Notes: generated by a model not told the origin, from the letters alone. Shown: positions 53,465-62,519, counted from the first letter of the stretch. The stretch is DNA of 64,000 nucleotides from Alphaproteobacteria bacterium (GCA_028865545.1 JAGWJY010000007.1:33409-97408), one strand, 5' to 3'. Numbers and translations are program-made.

Positions 53465-54279
53465 TCGATGCGCATCAGCACTTTTGGCGGATCGGCGAGA
53501 ACGATTGCACATGGCCGCCACCCAAGCTGGAGGCCATTTACCGCGATTTCCTGCCGGAGGAACTGGAGGCGATGGCGCGACCGATCGGTGTAACCGGCAG
53601 CGTTCTTGTCCAGTCACAGGAAAGCGACCGTGACACAGATTGGCTACTTGCGCAGGCTGAAACGACGGAATTCGTGAACGCAGTAGTCGGCTGGGTAGAT
53701 CTCAAATCGCCGACGGCGTGCGCCCGTATCGCAACGCTAGCAGAGCATCCAAAGATGCGTGGCCTCAGACCGATGCTTCAGGGCCTGCCTAGCGACACTT
53801 GGATACTGGATCCTGCGCTCGAGCCTGCCCTGGACGTGATGATTGCTAATCGCTTGAGCTTTGATGCACTTGTCCTTCCGCGGCATCTCCGGCACTTACG
53901 CCTCTTTGCCAAACACCACCCGGACCTAGCCATCGTCATCAACCACGCGGCTAAGCCGTCAATCAGGAACGGACAGCTTGACCCCTGGCGCGAGGACATC
54001 TCGGCTTTGGCGGCGCTTCCAAACGTGCTGTGCAAAATTTCTGGCTTGCTCACCGAAGCATCTCCAAAGTGGGACGCGAGTGCGCTGGGCCCTTATGTCG
54101 ATCATTTGATAAGAGTGTTCGGACCATTCCGGTTGATGTGGGGAAGTGATTGGCCGGTCCTCAATCTAGCTGGCGGTTATGCGCAATGGTTGGAGCTGGC
54201 GCGGAAACTGTGTGGCGGTGGTCCAGTAACAATGCGAGCGATTTTTGATGGCACGGCTCGCGCCTTTTATCGACTTTAG
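53461..54279 (+). CDS. amidohydrolase-family L-fuconolactonase
   Basis: 272 residues from ATG 53461, overlapping fucP by 4 bases. The metal-binding HxH motif is His5 and His7 in DAHQHFW, with later VINHAAKP and WGSDWPV carrying further metal ligands. This is the amidohydrolase-2 group that includes L-fucono-1,5-lactone and L-rhamnono-lactone hydrolases. Placement between a fucose permease and a sugar dehydrogenase supports L-fuconolactone hydrolysis to L-fuconate. Confidence 0.88.
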   Translation: MIDAHQHFWRIGENDCTWPPPKLEAIYRDFLPEELEAMARPIGVTGSVLVQSQESDRDTDWLLAQAETTEFVNAVVGWVDLKSPTACARIATLAEHPKMRGLRPMLQGLPSDTWILDPALEPALDVMIANRLSFDALVLPRHLRHLRLFAKHHPDLAIVINHAAKPSIRNGQLDPWREDISALAALPNVLCKISGLLTEASPKWDASALGPYVDHLIRVFGPFRLMWGSDWPVLNLAGGYAQWLELARKLCGGGPVTMRAIFDGTARAFYRL

Positions 54280-54294
54280 AAACCGGTCTAGGGA

Positions 54295-55308
54295 ATGGCA
54301 TCGATTGATGAGCTGAAAAGTGCGCAACCTATGTCTGCCGTGGGCTTAGGCGGCGCGGGCATCGGAAATCTGTATCGCGCCATTAGCGACGAACAGGCGG
54401 TTGCAACAGTGCAAGAAGCGCTGGCCCGAGGTTTTGGCCTCATCGATACGGCGCCCTATTACGGACATGGATTGAGCGAGACGCGTATCGGGGCCGCTTT
54501 GAAATCTTGGCAGGGCAAGCGGCCACTCCTCTCGATTAAGGTTGGACGCGTGTTGGACCCGGTGGTCGCGGGTGAGGCGATCGGCGATTTTGGTTTTGCG
54601 GATCCGTGTCCCTTTCGACCTCGCTTCGATTATTCGCGGGCCGGCATTCGGCGGAGCTTGGAAAGCAGTTTACAGCGCCTTGGTGTTGATCGTGTCGATA
54701 TAGCATTGGTTCACGATATAGGGCGACTTACTCACGGCAACGAACACGACCATGTTTTTCGTCAATTCCTTGATGAGGCGCTGCCGGAACTTGAGGCCGC
54801 GCGTAACGAGGGAGTGGTACGGTTCATCGGCATTGGCGTGAACGAGTGGGAAGTGTGCGTCGAAGCGTTGCGACACACTACACTAGACTGCATTCTTTTG
54901 GCCGGTCGTTATACATTGTTGGAGCAGCCGGCCCACAGATCCGGCCTACTTGATCTTTGCACCAAGCGAGGGGTTCGCGTCATCGCCGCCGGTGTATTCA
55001 ACTCGGGCCTGCTGGCAACGCCACCCGCATCGGCCAGCACATATAACTATGCGCCAGCGACGCCCCATGTCTTGGAGCGGGCTGGGCGTCTCTGGCAGAT
55101 GTGTGAGCAATTTGGAATTGCGCCGCAGGCGGCGGCTTTACAGTTCCCGCTGATGCATCCTGCTGTCGCAGGCATTCTTATTGGTGCTCGAAGTCCTACA
55201 GAGGTGAAGGATCTGGCGGTTTGGCACGACGCGGTTATACCGCGTGGATTGTGGTCTGCCTTGAAGGAGGGCGGTTTTGTTGCATGGGACGCGCCTACTG
55301 CGCTGTAG
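54295..55308 (+). CDS. aldo/keto reductase, probable L-fucose 1-dehydrogenase
   Basis: 337 residues from ATG 54295, 15 bases after the lactonase gene. It is an aldo/keto reductase with catalytic-type Asp51, Tyr55/56 and Lys82 (DTAPYYGHGLSETRIG; LLSIKVGR) and a cofactor loop near the end (GILIGARSPTEV). It resembles the D-threo-aldose 1-dehydrogenase group, which oxidises L-fucose to the lactone with NAD(P)+. Context makes it the first enzyme of the oxidative fucose route. A related aldose substrate is possible. Confidence 0.87.
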   Translation: MASIDELKSAQPMSAVGLGGAGIGNLYRAISDEQAVATVQEALARGFGLIDTAPYYGHGLSETRIGAALKSWQGKRPLLSIKVGRVLDPVVAGEAIGDFGFADPCPFRPRFDYSRAGIRRSLESSLQRLGVDRVDIALVHDIGRLTHGNEHDHVFRQFLDEALPELEAARNEGVVRFIGIGVNEWEVCVEALRHTTLDCILLAGRYTLLEQPAHRSGLLDLCTKRGVRVIAAGVFNSGLLATPPASASTYNYAPATPHVLERAGRLWQMCEQFGIAPQAAALQFPLMHPAVAGILIGARSPTEVKDLAVWHDAVIPRGLWSALKEGGFVAWDAPTAL

Positions 55309-55343
55309 CGGAAGCAGCCGGAACGACAAAGGAGAAGCCAAAG

Positions 55344-56081
55344 ATGCGGTTGATGGAAAAGAAGGCAGTGGTGACGGCCGCCGGAGCCGGCATTGGCCGC
55401 GCGTCGGCCTTGGCGTTTCATCGGGAGGGTGCGAAAGTTTTCGCGTTAGACGTCGATGTGCAGGCACTTGAATCCCTTGAGACGGAAGCACCTGGAATAC
55501 GGACAGCCCAAATCGACGTGCGCGACGATGGGCAGGTTGAGCGTTTCTTTGCAAATACTGGCCGATGCGATGTTCTGTTTAATTGCGCCGGTATCGTGCC
55601 CGGTGGAACCGTTCTTGACTGTAATGTTGAAGCGTTTAATTCCGCATGGAATTTGAACCTCTTGTCGATGGTGCGCGCGATACGTGCCGTGCTGCCTGGT
55701 ATGCTCGAAACTGGCAGTGGCTCCATCATCAATATGTCCTCGGTCGCTTCCAGCGTTACTGGCGTACCGAACCGCTGCATTTATGGCACAACCAAGGCAG
55801 CCGTGATCGGTTTGACCAAGGCCGTTGCGGCCGATTTCGTCGGACGGGGCGTGCGCTGCAATGCAATTTGTCCGGGAACGGTGGATACGCCATCGCTACG
55901 CGGCAGGATCAATGCGCAGCCCGATCCCAAAGCGGCGATGGAGGCATTTGTTGCGCGGCAGCCTATGGGCCGGTTGGGTAGGGCGGAAGAGGTCGCTGCG
56001 GCGGCAACCTATTTGGCGTCAGATGAATCCGGCTTCGTGACGGGGCAACTGGTCATCGTCGATGGTGGCTGGACGATCTGA
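55344..56081 (+). CDS. SDR, probable 2-keto-3-deoxy-L-fuconate dehydrogenase
   Basis: 245 residues from ATG 55344, chosen for AAAGGAG upstream. It is a classical short-chain dehydrogenase: TAAGAGIGRA cofactor loop, LFNCAGIV, and catalytic Ser133, Tyr147 and Lys151 (MSSVASSVTG; YGTTKAAV). In the non-phosphorylative L-fucose pathway an SDR oxidises 2-keto-3-deoxy-L-fuconate to the 2,4-diketo acid. The preceding L-fuconate dehydratase and the final hydrolase are not in the window. The exact step is inferred from neighbours. Confidence 0.87.
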   Translation: MRLMEKKAVVTAAGAGIGRASALAFHREGAKVFALDVDVQALESLETEAPGIRTAQIDVRDDGQVERFFANTGRCDVLFNCAGIVPGGTVLDCNVEAFNSAWNLNLLSMVRAIRAVLPGMLETGSGSIINMSSVASSVTGVPNRCIYGTTKAAVIGLTKAVAADFVGRGVRCNAICPGTVDTPSLRGRINAQPDPKAAMEAFVARQPMGRLGRAEEVAAAATYLASDESGFVTGQLVIVDGGWTI

Positions 56082-56089
56082 AACGGCTT

Positions 56090-56908
56090 TCAGCTCAAGG
56101 TCGATTCATCACCCGTAAACGGAGGTTGCACAGACCGCGCTTCTGCGCCTCGAATCAAATCGAGTGCCTCCTGTATCAGATTGCGCATGGCCGTTTCCGC
56201 GACCGGTGCATTGCCGGACATGATCGCGTCGGCGACCACCCTGTGGTCGGCAACGCTTGCCAGTTTGACGCCCTTGAAATAGTTCGTTGTGCGAATGCTG
56301 AAACGCAACGCCGTGTCGATCAGATCGCAGAGCTGGAAATAGAAACGGTTGCCACAAGCTCGCATCACCCCTACGTGAAATGCGATGTCGGATGTCAGCG
56401 GGTCATCTTCGCCACGTTCGGCAGCGGCCATCCTATCTATCGCGGCCATCACCGCCGCCTTTTCGGCACGGCCGGCGACAAGAGCCGCCAGCGCTGCGGC
56501 AATAGGTTCGACCGCCAAACGCATTTGTGTGAACTCAATGAGAAGTGATAAGGAAAGTTTGCGCTCGAGCAGCCAACGCAGCACATCCGGGTCGAGTAAA
56601 TTCCAAGCCTCTTCGGCCTGTACCCAGGTGCCTTGACGTGGTCTCGCGGCCAAAAGGCCTTTTGCGGTGAGCATTTTTACGGCTTCCCGCAAGACGCTGC
56701 GGCTTACGCCATATTGTTTGCAGAGGTTGGCTTCGACTGGGAATGGGTTGTTTTCCGAATACCGCCCGGTGACAACCGCAATGCCCAAATCTTCCACGAT
56801 CCGATACGTCAGATTGGCGCCTGGTACGCCGGACAAGGGCGTCCGCGATCGCGGTAGCGCCGGCACGCGTTGCGCTTTTTTTGCACCCTTTAGCGGTAAA
56901 GTCCGCAT
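56090..56908 (-). CDS. FadR-subfamily GntR regulator
   Basis: 272 residues from ATG 56908, with ACGGAG upstream. A basic N-terminal tail is followed by a GntR winged helix at about residues 33-100 (NLCKQYGVSRSVLREAVKMLTAKGLL, RQGTWVQ) and a FCD ligand-binding domain with the usual Asp and His positions (SDIAFHVGVMRACGN, VADHRVVADAI). FCD regulators respond to sugar acids or hydroxy acids, so L-fuconate or its keto derivatives are plausible effectors. It is convergent with the fucose operon, and the repeated AT-rich dyads may be its operators. Confidence 0.92.
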   Translation of the reverse strand: MRTLPLKGAKKAQRVPALPRSRTPLSGVPGANLTYRIVEDLGIAVVTGRYSENNPFPVEANLCKQYGVSRSVLREAVKMLTAKGLLAARPRQGTWVQAEEAWNLLDPDVLRWLLERKLSLSLLIEFTQMRLAVEPIAAALAALVAGRAEKAAVMAAIDRMAAAERGEDDPLTSDIAFHVGVMRACGNRFYFQLCDLIDTALRFSIRTTNYFKGVKLASVADHRVVADAIMSGNAPVAETAMRNLIQEALDLIRGAEARSVQPPFTGDESTLS

Positions 56909-57163
56909 TCAATCGCTCCGTTACTTCCGCATAATCATCGAATAATTCCTCCACCGTCGGCTAAAAACGCGACAATCGAATTTGAAGAGCACGAGCCCAC
57001 GGCGTTGTTGAACAAACGTCACCTCGCAAATGCATCAAACCTCATAGACGGTAGCGTTATCATTAGGATCGCTCCCGCCGTTGATCCAAGTCACATATCT
57101 AACCTTGCTGACGGAGATATTGCGGGCGCGGCGACGCAGGTCGGACCAAACTGCGATTTTGTG

Positions 57164-58198
57164 CTATTTAGTCCCCATCAAGTTACATTTGATGCCACGT
57201 TTAGCTGCCGCGGCGCAATCGAGTGTTTCAAACGGCGCAGGGTTGCCGGAGAGGGGAATAAATGCGACCAGGCCTTTAGGCTGTTGCGTACACCGAAACT
57301 CCACGACATATCGCTTTTGGCCATTCTCCTGTCCGATTATGCGAACGTCCTTATCGCTCGCATCGCAGGCCACATTGTGTTGCACGAGCGCATCCTTGAA
57401 AGTTTGAAGTGTCAGGGCAGGCGGGCCGTTGTCTGATAACTTGCAAGGTAAACCTGCTGCCGCGGATTCGTGACACGTTTCAACACGGACAGGATTTGTT
57501 GAGCCCGGAAGAGCACTTGCAAGCATATAACCTTGGCCACCGGTGCAAGCGACTTCATCATATTCCGTATTGGTCTTGGTACTTTGTCCGACCCATTTGT
57601 AGTCCCGTACCGGGCAATTGATCCCAATTTTGGTCAACACAGCACCGGCCATCGCTTTCATGTCTGCGTTGGGTGGCAACTTGCAGACGGCGCCGGGTGT
57701 CCGTCCCGCGGCGACATCGGCGGCGCGCGTGGCATCGGCTGCGAAGCAGGAAAACCCATATGGACTGCCTGGGTCCTGCGAAACCAGGAAATAGCCCAAG
57801 CCGTTAGCACACGCGACTTCATAAGTTTTAGTGTTGACGGTCTTGCCGTCCGTCGTGACGGGGCCTTTCGCAGCGAGCATTGCCTCGGTTACGTCGCAGG
57901 CCAGCGGCATGGACTTCACCAGAGTAATCGCGGTACTTTTATCTTCCGCGAGAACATCCGCCAAGGTCTTACCTTTTGCCTTGTCCTCTTTGGTCAACCG
58001 CTTTGACTGATCGGCGTAGTCAACGACCTGGTTAAACTGATCTTGGGTCATGTTGTTCTGGCCCATGTGGTTGCCCATCGGCACGGCACCAGAATTTGAG
58101 ATTGCACCACCAGCTGCGCCAGCCGCCTGACCTAAGGCAGCTGTGCCAAGTGCGACTACGGCCAGTGCTGCCGCGACAAACATATTGGAGCGATACAT
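57164..58198 (-). CDS. secreted Cys-rich triple-repeat protein of unknown function
   Basis: 344 residues from ATG 58198. A signal peptide is followed by a Met/Asn-rich linker and a charged helix. Then come three repeats of about 65-80 residues, each with four cysteines in matching positions (opening C, second C before a GLGYFL-, GQGYML- or KGLVAF-type strand, then two C at the end as in AVCKLP, LPCKLS and IKCNLM). The twelve cysteines suggest two disulfides per repeat in the periplasm or outside. Family not recognised. It stands alone on the minus strand with an AT-rich upstream region. Confidence 0.72.
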   Translation of the reverse strand: MYRSNMFVAAALAVVALGTAALGQAAGAAGGAISNSGAVPMGNHMGQNNMTQDQFNQVVDYADQSKRLTKEDKAKGKTLADVLAEDKSTAITLVKSMPLACDVTEAMLAAKGPVTTDGKTVNTKTYEVACANGLGYFLVSQDPGSPYGFSCFAADATRAADVAAGRTPGAVCKLPPNADMKAMAGAVLTKIGINCPVRDYKWVGQSTKTNTEYDEVACTGGQGYMLASALPGSTNPVRVETCHESAAAGLPCKLSDNGPPALTLQTFKDALVQHNVACDASDKDVRIIGQENGQKRYVVEFRCTQQPKGLVAFIPLSGNPAPFETLDCAAAAKRGIKCNLMGTK

Positions 58199-58775
58199 GT
58201 AGTGCTTCCTCCCAACTCATGTCGCATTCTTATATAAACGATACTGTCTAACGCTGTCATTGCCAAGCGTACGTGCTCGCGAATTGCGCGAGGATGATGC
58301 ATAATACATTGATAATATTATATATTTATGCCTGACACAAAATAAACTGGATCGATATTATTTGTCGTCCCACTAAGTCCAATTCTGGGCGACAGTCTCT
58401 CGTCGGCGGCGGCCAAGATCGACAAAGATTCGTCGGCCAATACGACGCTGGCATGCAAAGCGGAAAGGTCAGGAGGTTTGCCACACCTTAAATCTTGCTG
58501 ACATTTCAGCCACAGGTCAGGCTGACGAAAAGTGCAGATTTATATTCTCCATTTGTCGACCTCATAACAGACACAACAACGCGAACCGTCCGAACTGTCA
58601 TACTGGCCGAAGTCGCGGCAGTCAGCGTTGTCGGCTAATGCGGCGTTGCCGCCGCGAAGGGCGCCGGGCCTCATGCGTTGGCCATTCAGCATTGTGAGGC
58701 CCGCCTCTCGGCGGGCCTTTTACGTCTGTGCGGACCAATTTGAAGGCAGCAGCCACGCCTGTGGCGCGAAAGAAG
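58199..58775. other. intergenic region with competing hairpins near its end
   Basis: No gene seen in about 575 bases. The first 150 bases are AT-rich and probably contain the promoter of the minus-strand Cys-rich gene. The last 120 bases hold the hairpin pair listed separately. Confidence 0.5.
58666..58721 (+). terminator. terminator hairpin overlapping an alternative stem
   Basis: GGCCCGCC 58698-58705 pairs with GGCGGGCC 58710-58717 around TCTC, followed by TTTT, a good rho-independent terminator on the plus strand. An alternative stem, GGGCCTCA 58666-58673 with TGAGGCCC 58695-58702, uses the same bases, as in attenuators. No coding gene ends here on this strand. Confidence 0.65.
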
Positions 58776-58850
58776 TGGCTCCCCGGGCCGGATTCGAACC
58801 AGCGGCCAACCGGTTAACAGCCGGTTGCTCTACCACTGAGCTACCGGGGA
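58776..58850 (-). tRNA. tRNA-Asn (anticodon GTT)
   Basis: Read on the minus strand, acceptor TCCCCGG pairs with CCGGGGA and CCA is encoded. The anticodon arm CCGGCTGTTAACCGG gives GTT. D-arm GCTC/GAGC and T-loop TTCGAAT are canonical. Length 75. Confidence 0.97.
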
Positions 58851-58941
58851 ACATGAGGGCGCGTTGTCTAGCGTGTCCCGCGGCGCGTGGCTATATCAAA
58901 CTGAACCGCCAAAGCCAATTTCACGGATAGGGTCGCTGGCC

Positions 58942-59232
58942 ATGGCCACCGTTTATAGGTCCAGAATCCGCTTTGGTCGATTTGCAATCGAGGTACCTGG
59001 GACGCGGCTGCAGCGGACCCTACTGGGTATTGCTCTGTGCGTCGGCGGGGTCGTGGGGTTCCTGCCAATTGTCGGGTTCTGGATGCTACCCTTGGGCATT
59101 CTCGTGCTGTCCTACGAGTACCACCCGATTCGACGCTTGCGCCGGAAAGTCGATGTCTGGTGGGGTCGGAGGCATAAAGCCAATGCCCGAAAAGGGCGCC
59201 AAAAGGCACAAAGAAAGAGGGCCGGGTGTTAA
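58942..59232 (+). CDS. small PGPGW-like transmembrane protein
   Basis: 96 residues from ATG 58942. Two hydrophobic segments (LLGIALCVGGVVGFLPIVG and FWMLPLGILVLS) are followed by a basic tail (RRLRRKVDVWWGRRHKANARKGRQK). The arrangement resembles short PGPGW-type transmembrane proteins, though the PGPGW motif itself is not intact. It lies between two minus-strand tRNA genes. Function unknown. Confidence 0.6.
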   Translation: MATVYRSRIRFGRFAIEVPGTRLQRTLLGIALCVGGVVGFLPIVGFWMLPLGILVLSYEYHPIRRLRRKVDVWWGRRHKANARKGRQKAQRKRAGC

Positions 59233-59344
59233 CCCGGCCCCAAGGCGTTGGGTAATGGTGGGGTGTCTTCAAGGGAAGACGACGGCACGATGCCCTATCA
59301 GGGTTAATAAAACCTTAACGTGCACACGTTTTACGCAAAATTGG

Positions 59345-59418
59345 TGGAGGCCACGCCCGGAATTGAACCGGGGTACGCGGTTTTGCAGACCGCTGCGTCA
59401 CCACTCCGCCACGTGGCC
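59345..59418 (-). tRNA. tRNA-Cys (anticodon GCA)
   Basis: On the minus strand GGCCACG pairs with CGTGGCC, the discriminator T and CCA follow, and the anticodon arm GCGGTCTGCAAAACCGC gives GCA. The T-loop is TTCAATT. Length 74. Confidence 0.97.
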
Positions 59419-59551
59419 TCAAGGTTGGCGGCTATATCAGATCAATGCGCCGTGCGACAACCGGCCCTGCGCTGACGGCGACCTCCCGTTTTATTGTCAG
59501 CGCCGCCCCCCGCCAGTATAAGCGTCGCGACACCCTACAAAGCGAATCAAA

Positions 59552-60205
59552 ATGCCGGATTACGTCGCCCAACGCGCCAACATGGTGGAAACTCAACTGA
59601 GCACCAATGATGTCGGGGATTCCAGAATCCAAGACGCCATGGGTGCCGTGCAGCGCGAGCAGTTTGTCCCGGCGAGTAAGCGCGCCATGGCCTATTGCGA
59701 TCTTCCGATAGAAGTTGCGCCAGGACGTTATCTCCTTGATCCGCGCAGTTTTGCGAAACTTCTTGTGCTGGCCGACCTGAAGTCGACCGACCGCACGCTC
59801 GACGTTGGCTGCACGACCGGCTACTCCACGGCGGTTTTGGCGCGGCTCGTAAAATCGGTTGTGGCTTTGGAACAAGATGCCGCTTTGGTTCGATTGGCGA
59901 GCGACTTGCTCCCAGCCATGGGCGTCAAGAATGCGACTGTTGTGCAAGGCTCGATGATCGATGGCGTCAAAGCCAATGCTCCCTACGATGCGATCATCGT
60001 CAACGGAGGCATCGAGGAACCGCCTCAGGCCCTGCTTTCGCAATTGGTCGAAGGGGGGCGTTTGGTCGCAGTGATCCAACAGGGCGCCCACGGCTGCGCG
60101 CATCTCTTCGTTCGGGAAAAGGGCCGCATCGGCTCGCGCGTGAGCTTCGACGCGTCGGTGCCAGTCTTGGCGGGCTTCAAGAAGGCGGTTGGATTCGTCT
60201 TCTGA
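59552..60205 (+). CDS. Pcm-like protein-L-isoaspartate O-methyltransferase
   Basis: 217 residues from ATG 59552. The N-terminal RANMVETQLSTNDVGDSRIQDAM and VQREQFVP match isoaspartyl methyltransferases, and motif I is DVGCTTGYSTAVLA, changed from the usual GTGSGY. Later VNGGIEEPPQALLSQLVEGGRLV fits the family. It would use S-adenosylmethionine to methylate isoaspartate, although the altered motif leaves activity uncertain. Placement directly before a tolC gene is common in alphaproteobacteria; the gap is 33 bases, so co-transcription is likely. Confidence 0.88.
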   Translation: MPDYVAQRANMVETQLSTNDVGDSRIQDAMGAVQREQFVPASKRAMAYCDLPIEVAPGRYLLDPRSFAKLLVLADLKSTDRTLDVGCTTGYSTAVLARLVKSVVALEQDAALVRLASDLLPAMGVKNATVVQGSMIDGVKANAPYDAIIVNGGIEEPPQALLSQLVEGGRLVAVIQQGAHGCAHLFVREKGRIGSRVSFDASVPVLAGFKKAVGFVF

Positions 60206-60238
60206 CATCCCCACATAAGGGCGTAGGGAGGGGCGGCC

Positions 60239-61642
60239 ATGGGTATTGTACGCGGTCTTGTATTCGCAGCTACTTCTGTCGCGTTGCTAGCAGGTGTGTC
60301 GGCATATGCGGGCGGCGAGATCGCTGGGCCGCCAAGCAAGGCAACGGGCTTCAGCCTGCTGGATGCGCTCGGCGTTGCCTATGAAACAAATCCTCAGCTG
60401 GCCGCTGCGCAAGCCGGGCTGCGCGCGACCGATGAGGGGGTGGCGCAGGCCGATGCCAATTGGCGGCCCAGTATCAGTGCCAGCGGCACCTACGGGTTTG
60501 AGAAATTTAATTACACCGGCACTCCTGGTTGGTTCGGCACACATCCGCTGCAGGGGCAGCTTGTCGTCAGTCAGCAAATTTTCCGCGGTGGGCGGACCTA
60601 TGCCGAGGTCGGAAAGGCCAAGGCCCTAGTGCGTGCTGGCCGTGCTGAATTGCTTGCCGCAGAGCAAACCGTACTTCTGGGTGCCGCAACTGCGTACATG
60701 GACGTGGTCCGCGACACGGCCATCGTAAACCTGCGTCAACACAACGTTGAAGTCTTGCGGCGGCAACGCGATATGACGTCACTTGAATTCAAAGCCGGCT
60801 CGCTAACCCGCACGGATGTTGCACAATCCGAAGCTAGGCTAGCCACGGCACAAGCCGATCTGACCACCGCCGAAGGGCAACTTGCCGTAAGCAGGTCGAA
60901 TTTCATGCAAGCGATCGGCCGGCCGGCGGAGACGCTTGAAGATAACCCGTCTCTTCCTAAGGTTGTTCCAAGTGACGAAGAGGCTGCGCTCGGTTTTGCG
61001 CTCAAACAAAATCCCGCTTTGATCTCGGCTCAGGAAAATGAGCGAGCGGCGAACTATGCGGTCGACGATGCTATAGGCGCACTGCTGCCGCAGGTATCGG
61101 TGCAAGGCGCATATCAATACTCACAGCAGTCTTATAATTCGACTATCGGGGCGGGGTCCGTCGTGCATGGGCTGGGCATCATGGCCCAAGTGAACGTCCC
61201 GATTTATCAAGGTGGTGCAGAAGAGGCGGCGGTAAGGCAGGCCAAAGAGCTGGATTCCCAAGCCCAGTTAAACGTGAACGTGACAGATTTGCAGGTGCGT
61301 AACGCGGTTTCATCAGCGTGGAACATGTTTCAGGCGGCCAAGGCCAGCATTGCCTCGAACGAAGCCACTGAGAAGGCCGATGAGATAGCGTTCTTGGGTG
61401 TCAGCAAGGAGCAGCAGGTAGGTGGGCGCACGATTCTCGACGTGCTGAACGCTCAACAGGAACTTCTGAATGCGCAGGTGGCAGTGGTGTCCTCGCAGCG
61501 TGACGCCACTGTGGCCGCCTTTCAGGTACTCGCGGCAGCCGGAATGCTGACCGCAAAGGCCCTTGGACTAGCAGTGAACCTTTATGATCCTATGGTGCAC
61601 TACGATAGCGACGCGGCGCGCTGGATAGGGCTTGGCGATTAA
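60239..61642 (+). CDS. tolC: TolC-family outer-membrane efflux protein
   Basis: 467 residues from ATG 60239. A signal peptide ends near residue 24. Two homologous halves carry the TolC repeats: ALGVAYETNPQLAAAQAGLRATDEGV and LGFALKQNPALISAQENERAANYAV begin them, and QIFRGGRTYAEVGKAKA and PIYQGGAEEAAVRQAKE are the strand-helix junctions. It forms the trimeric outer-membrane duct for efflux pumps or type I secretion. No pump genes are adjacent. Confidence 0.95.
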   Translation: MGIVRGLVFAATSVALLAGVSAYAGGEIAGPPSKATGFSLLDALGVAYETNPQLAAAQAGLRATDEGVAQADANWRPSISASGTYGFEKFNYTGTPGWFGTHPLQGQLVVSQQIFRGGRTYAEVGKAKALVRAGRAELLAAEQTVLLGAATAYMDVVRDTAIVNLRQHNVEVLRRQRDMTSLEFKAGSLTRTDVAQSEARLATAQADLTTAEGQLAVSRSNFMQAIGRPAETLEDNPSLPKVVPSDEEAALGFALKQNPALISAQENERAANYAVDDAIGALLPQVSVQGAYQYSQQSYNSTIGAGSVVHGLGIMAQVNVPIYQGGAEEAAVRQAKELDSQAQLNVNVTDLQVRNAVSSAWNMFQAAKASIASNEATEKADEIAFLGVSKEQQVGGRTILDVLNAQQELLNAQVAVVSSQRDATVAAFQVLAAAGMLTAKALGLAVNLYDPMVHYDSDAARWIGLGD

Positions 61643-61746
61643 CGATTTGGACGATAAATCGCCCAATTTCTTAACTCCATCTTTGCCTTCTGCGTTCAAG
61701 TGTTTTAGGGTCGAATGAAAGCAAACTCGTCGGCCGGAGTAAGCCC

Positions 61747-62409
61747 ATGTCATCGAGCCCTCAGCACGAACCGACCATGGAGGAGATTCTCGCCTCCATC
61801 CGTAAAATCATTTCCGAAGATTCGACCGAGGCGCAGCCAGCAGCGGCTCCTGAGGCGAAACCTGCACCGGCGGCAGCACCGGCACCAGCTCCGATGATGG
61901 CGGCACCCGTTGAGGCCGACGTCCTTGAGTTGACGCAGGAAGTGCACGACGCGGAACCGCCGCAGGCGCCTATGCCCGCGCCGGAGCCGGTTCGCGCGGT
62001 TGTACCTCCTGAGAACGATGTCGTGTTCGAGACAATCGAGGAGCCTGCCGTGACAAGTGAAGCGCCAGCTAGCAGCCACGAGGACATCTTTTCGGACAAG
62101 ACACGCCGGGCGATGGAAGACACGTTCGCTCATATCGAGCCGGAAGACGAGGAAATGCCACGTCGCCCGGCCGCGTCGCCTGTTGCGCCCATTGACGGAC
62201 GCACCGTGGAGGCAGTGTTCGAACGGGCCGTGCGGGAAGCATTTGACCCTGTCGTAAACAACTGGCTCGGCGCAAACGCTGAAGCAGTCGTGGAGCGCAT
62301 GAAGCCGCTCATCCGCGAGTGGATGGACGATCATTTTCCAGCGCTTCTGGAAGGCGCCGTACGCAACGAAGTCGCCCGCGTCGTAAAGGCACGCGGTACC
62401 AAGCGCTGA
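61747..62409 (+). CDS. popZ: PopZ-like polar organizing protein (DUF2497)
   Basis: 220 residues from ATG 61747. The N-terminal EPTMEEILASIRKIISED is the conserved helix of the PopZ/DUF2497 family, followed by a long disordered Pro/Ala/Glu-rich linker (to about residue 140) and the C-terminal oligomerisation region NNWLGANAEAVVERMKPLIREWMDDHFPALL. In Caulobacter PopZ forms a condensate at the pole and anchors the chromosome centromere. Adjacency to valS is typical. Whether this protein is polar here is inference. Confidence 0.9.
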   Translation: MSSSPQHEPTMEEILASIRKIISEDSTEAQPAAAPEAKPAPAAAPAPAPMMAAPVEADVLELTQEVHDAEPPQAPMPAPEPVRAVVPPENDVVFETIEEPAVTSEAPASSHEDIFSDKTRRAMEDTFAHIEPEDEEMPRRPAASPVAPIDGRTVEAVFERAVREAFDPVVNNWLGANAEAVVERMKPLIREWMDDHFPALLEGAVRNEVARVVKARGTKR

Positions 62410-62519
62410 GACCGGGGTATTAAGGCGTCCGGGCCGGCCCCGGATGACCCCTTGACGGATCGGCATCCGGGCTGTTTCACCCATCCCCGGATCCGCGCCG
62501 CAAGAGGGTTTGCCGTTTC

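Noticed and set aside
57005..57436. 143-codon plus-strand frame
   Set aside because: It overlaps the 3' part of the minus-strand Cys-rich gene and shows no protein features of its own.
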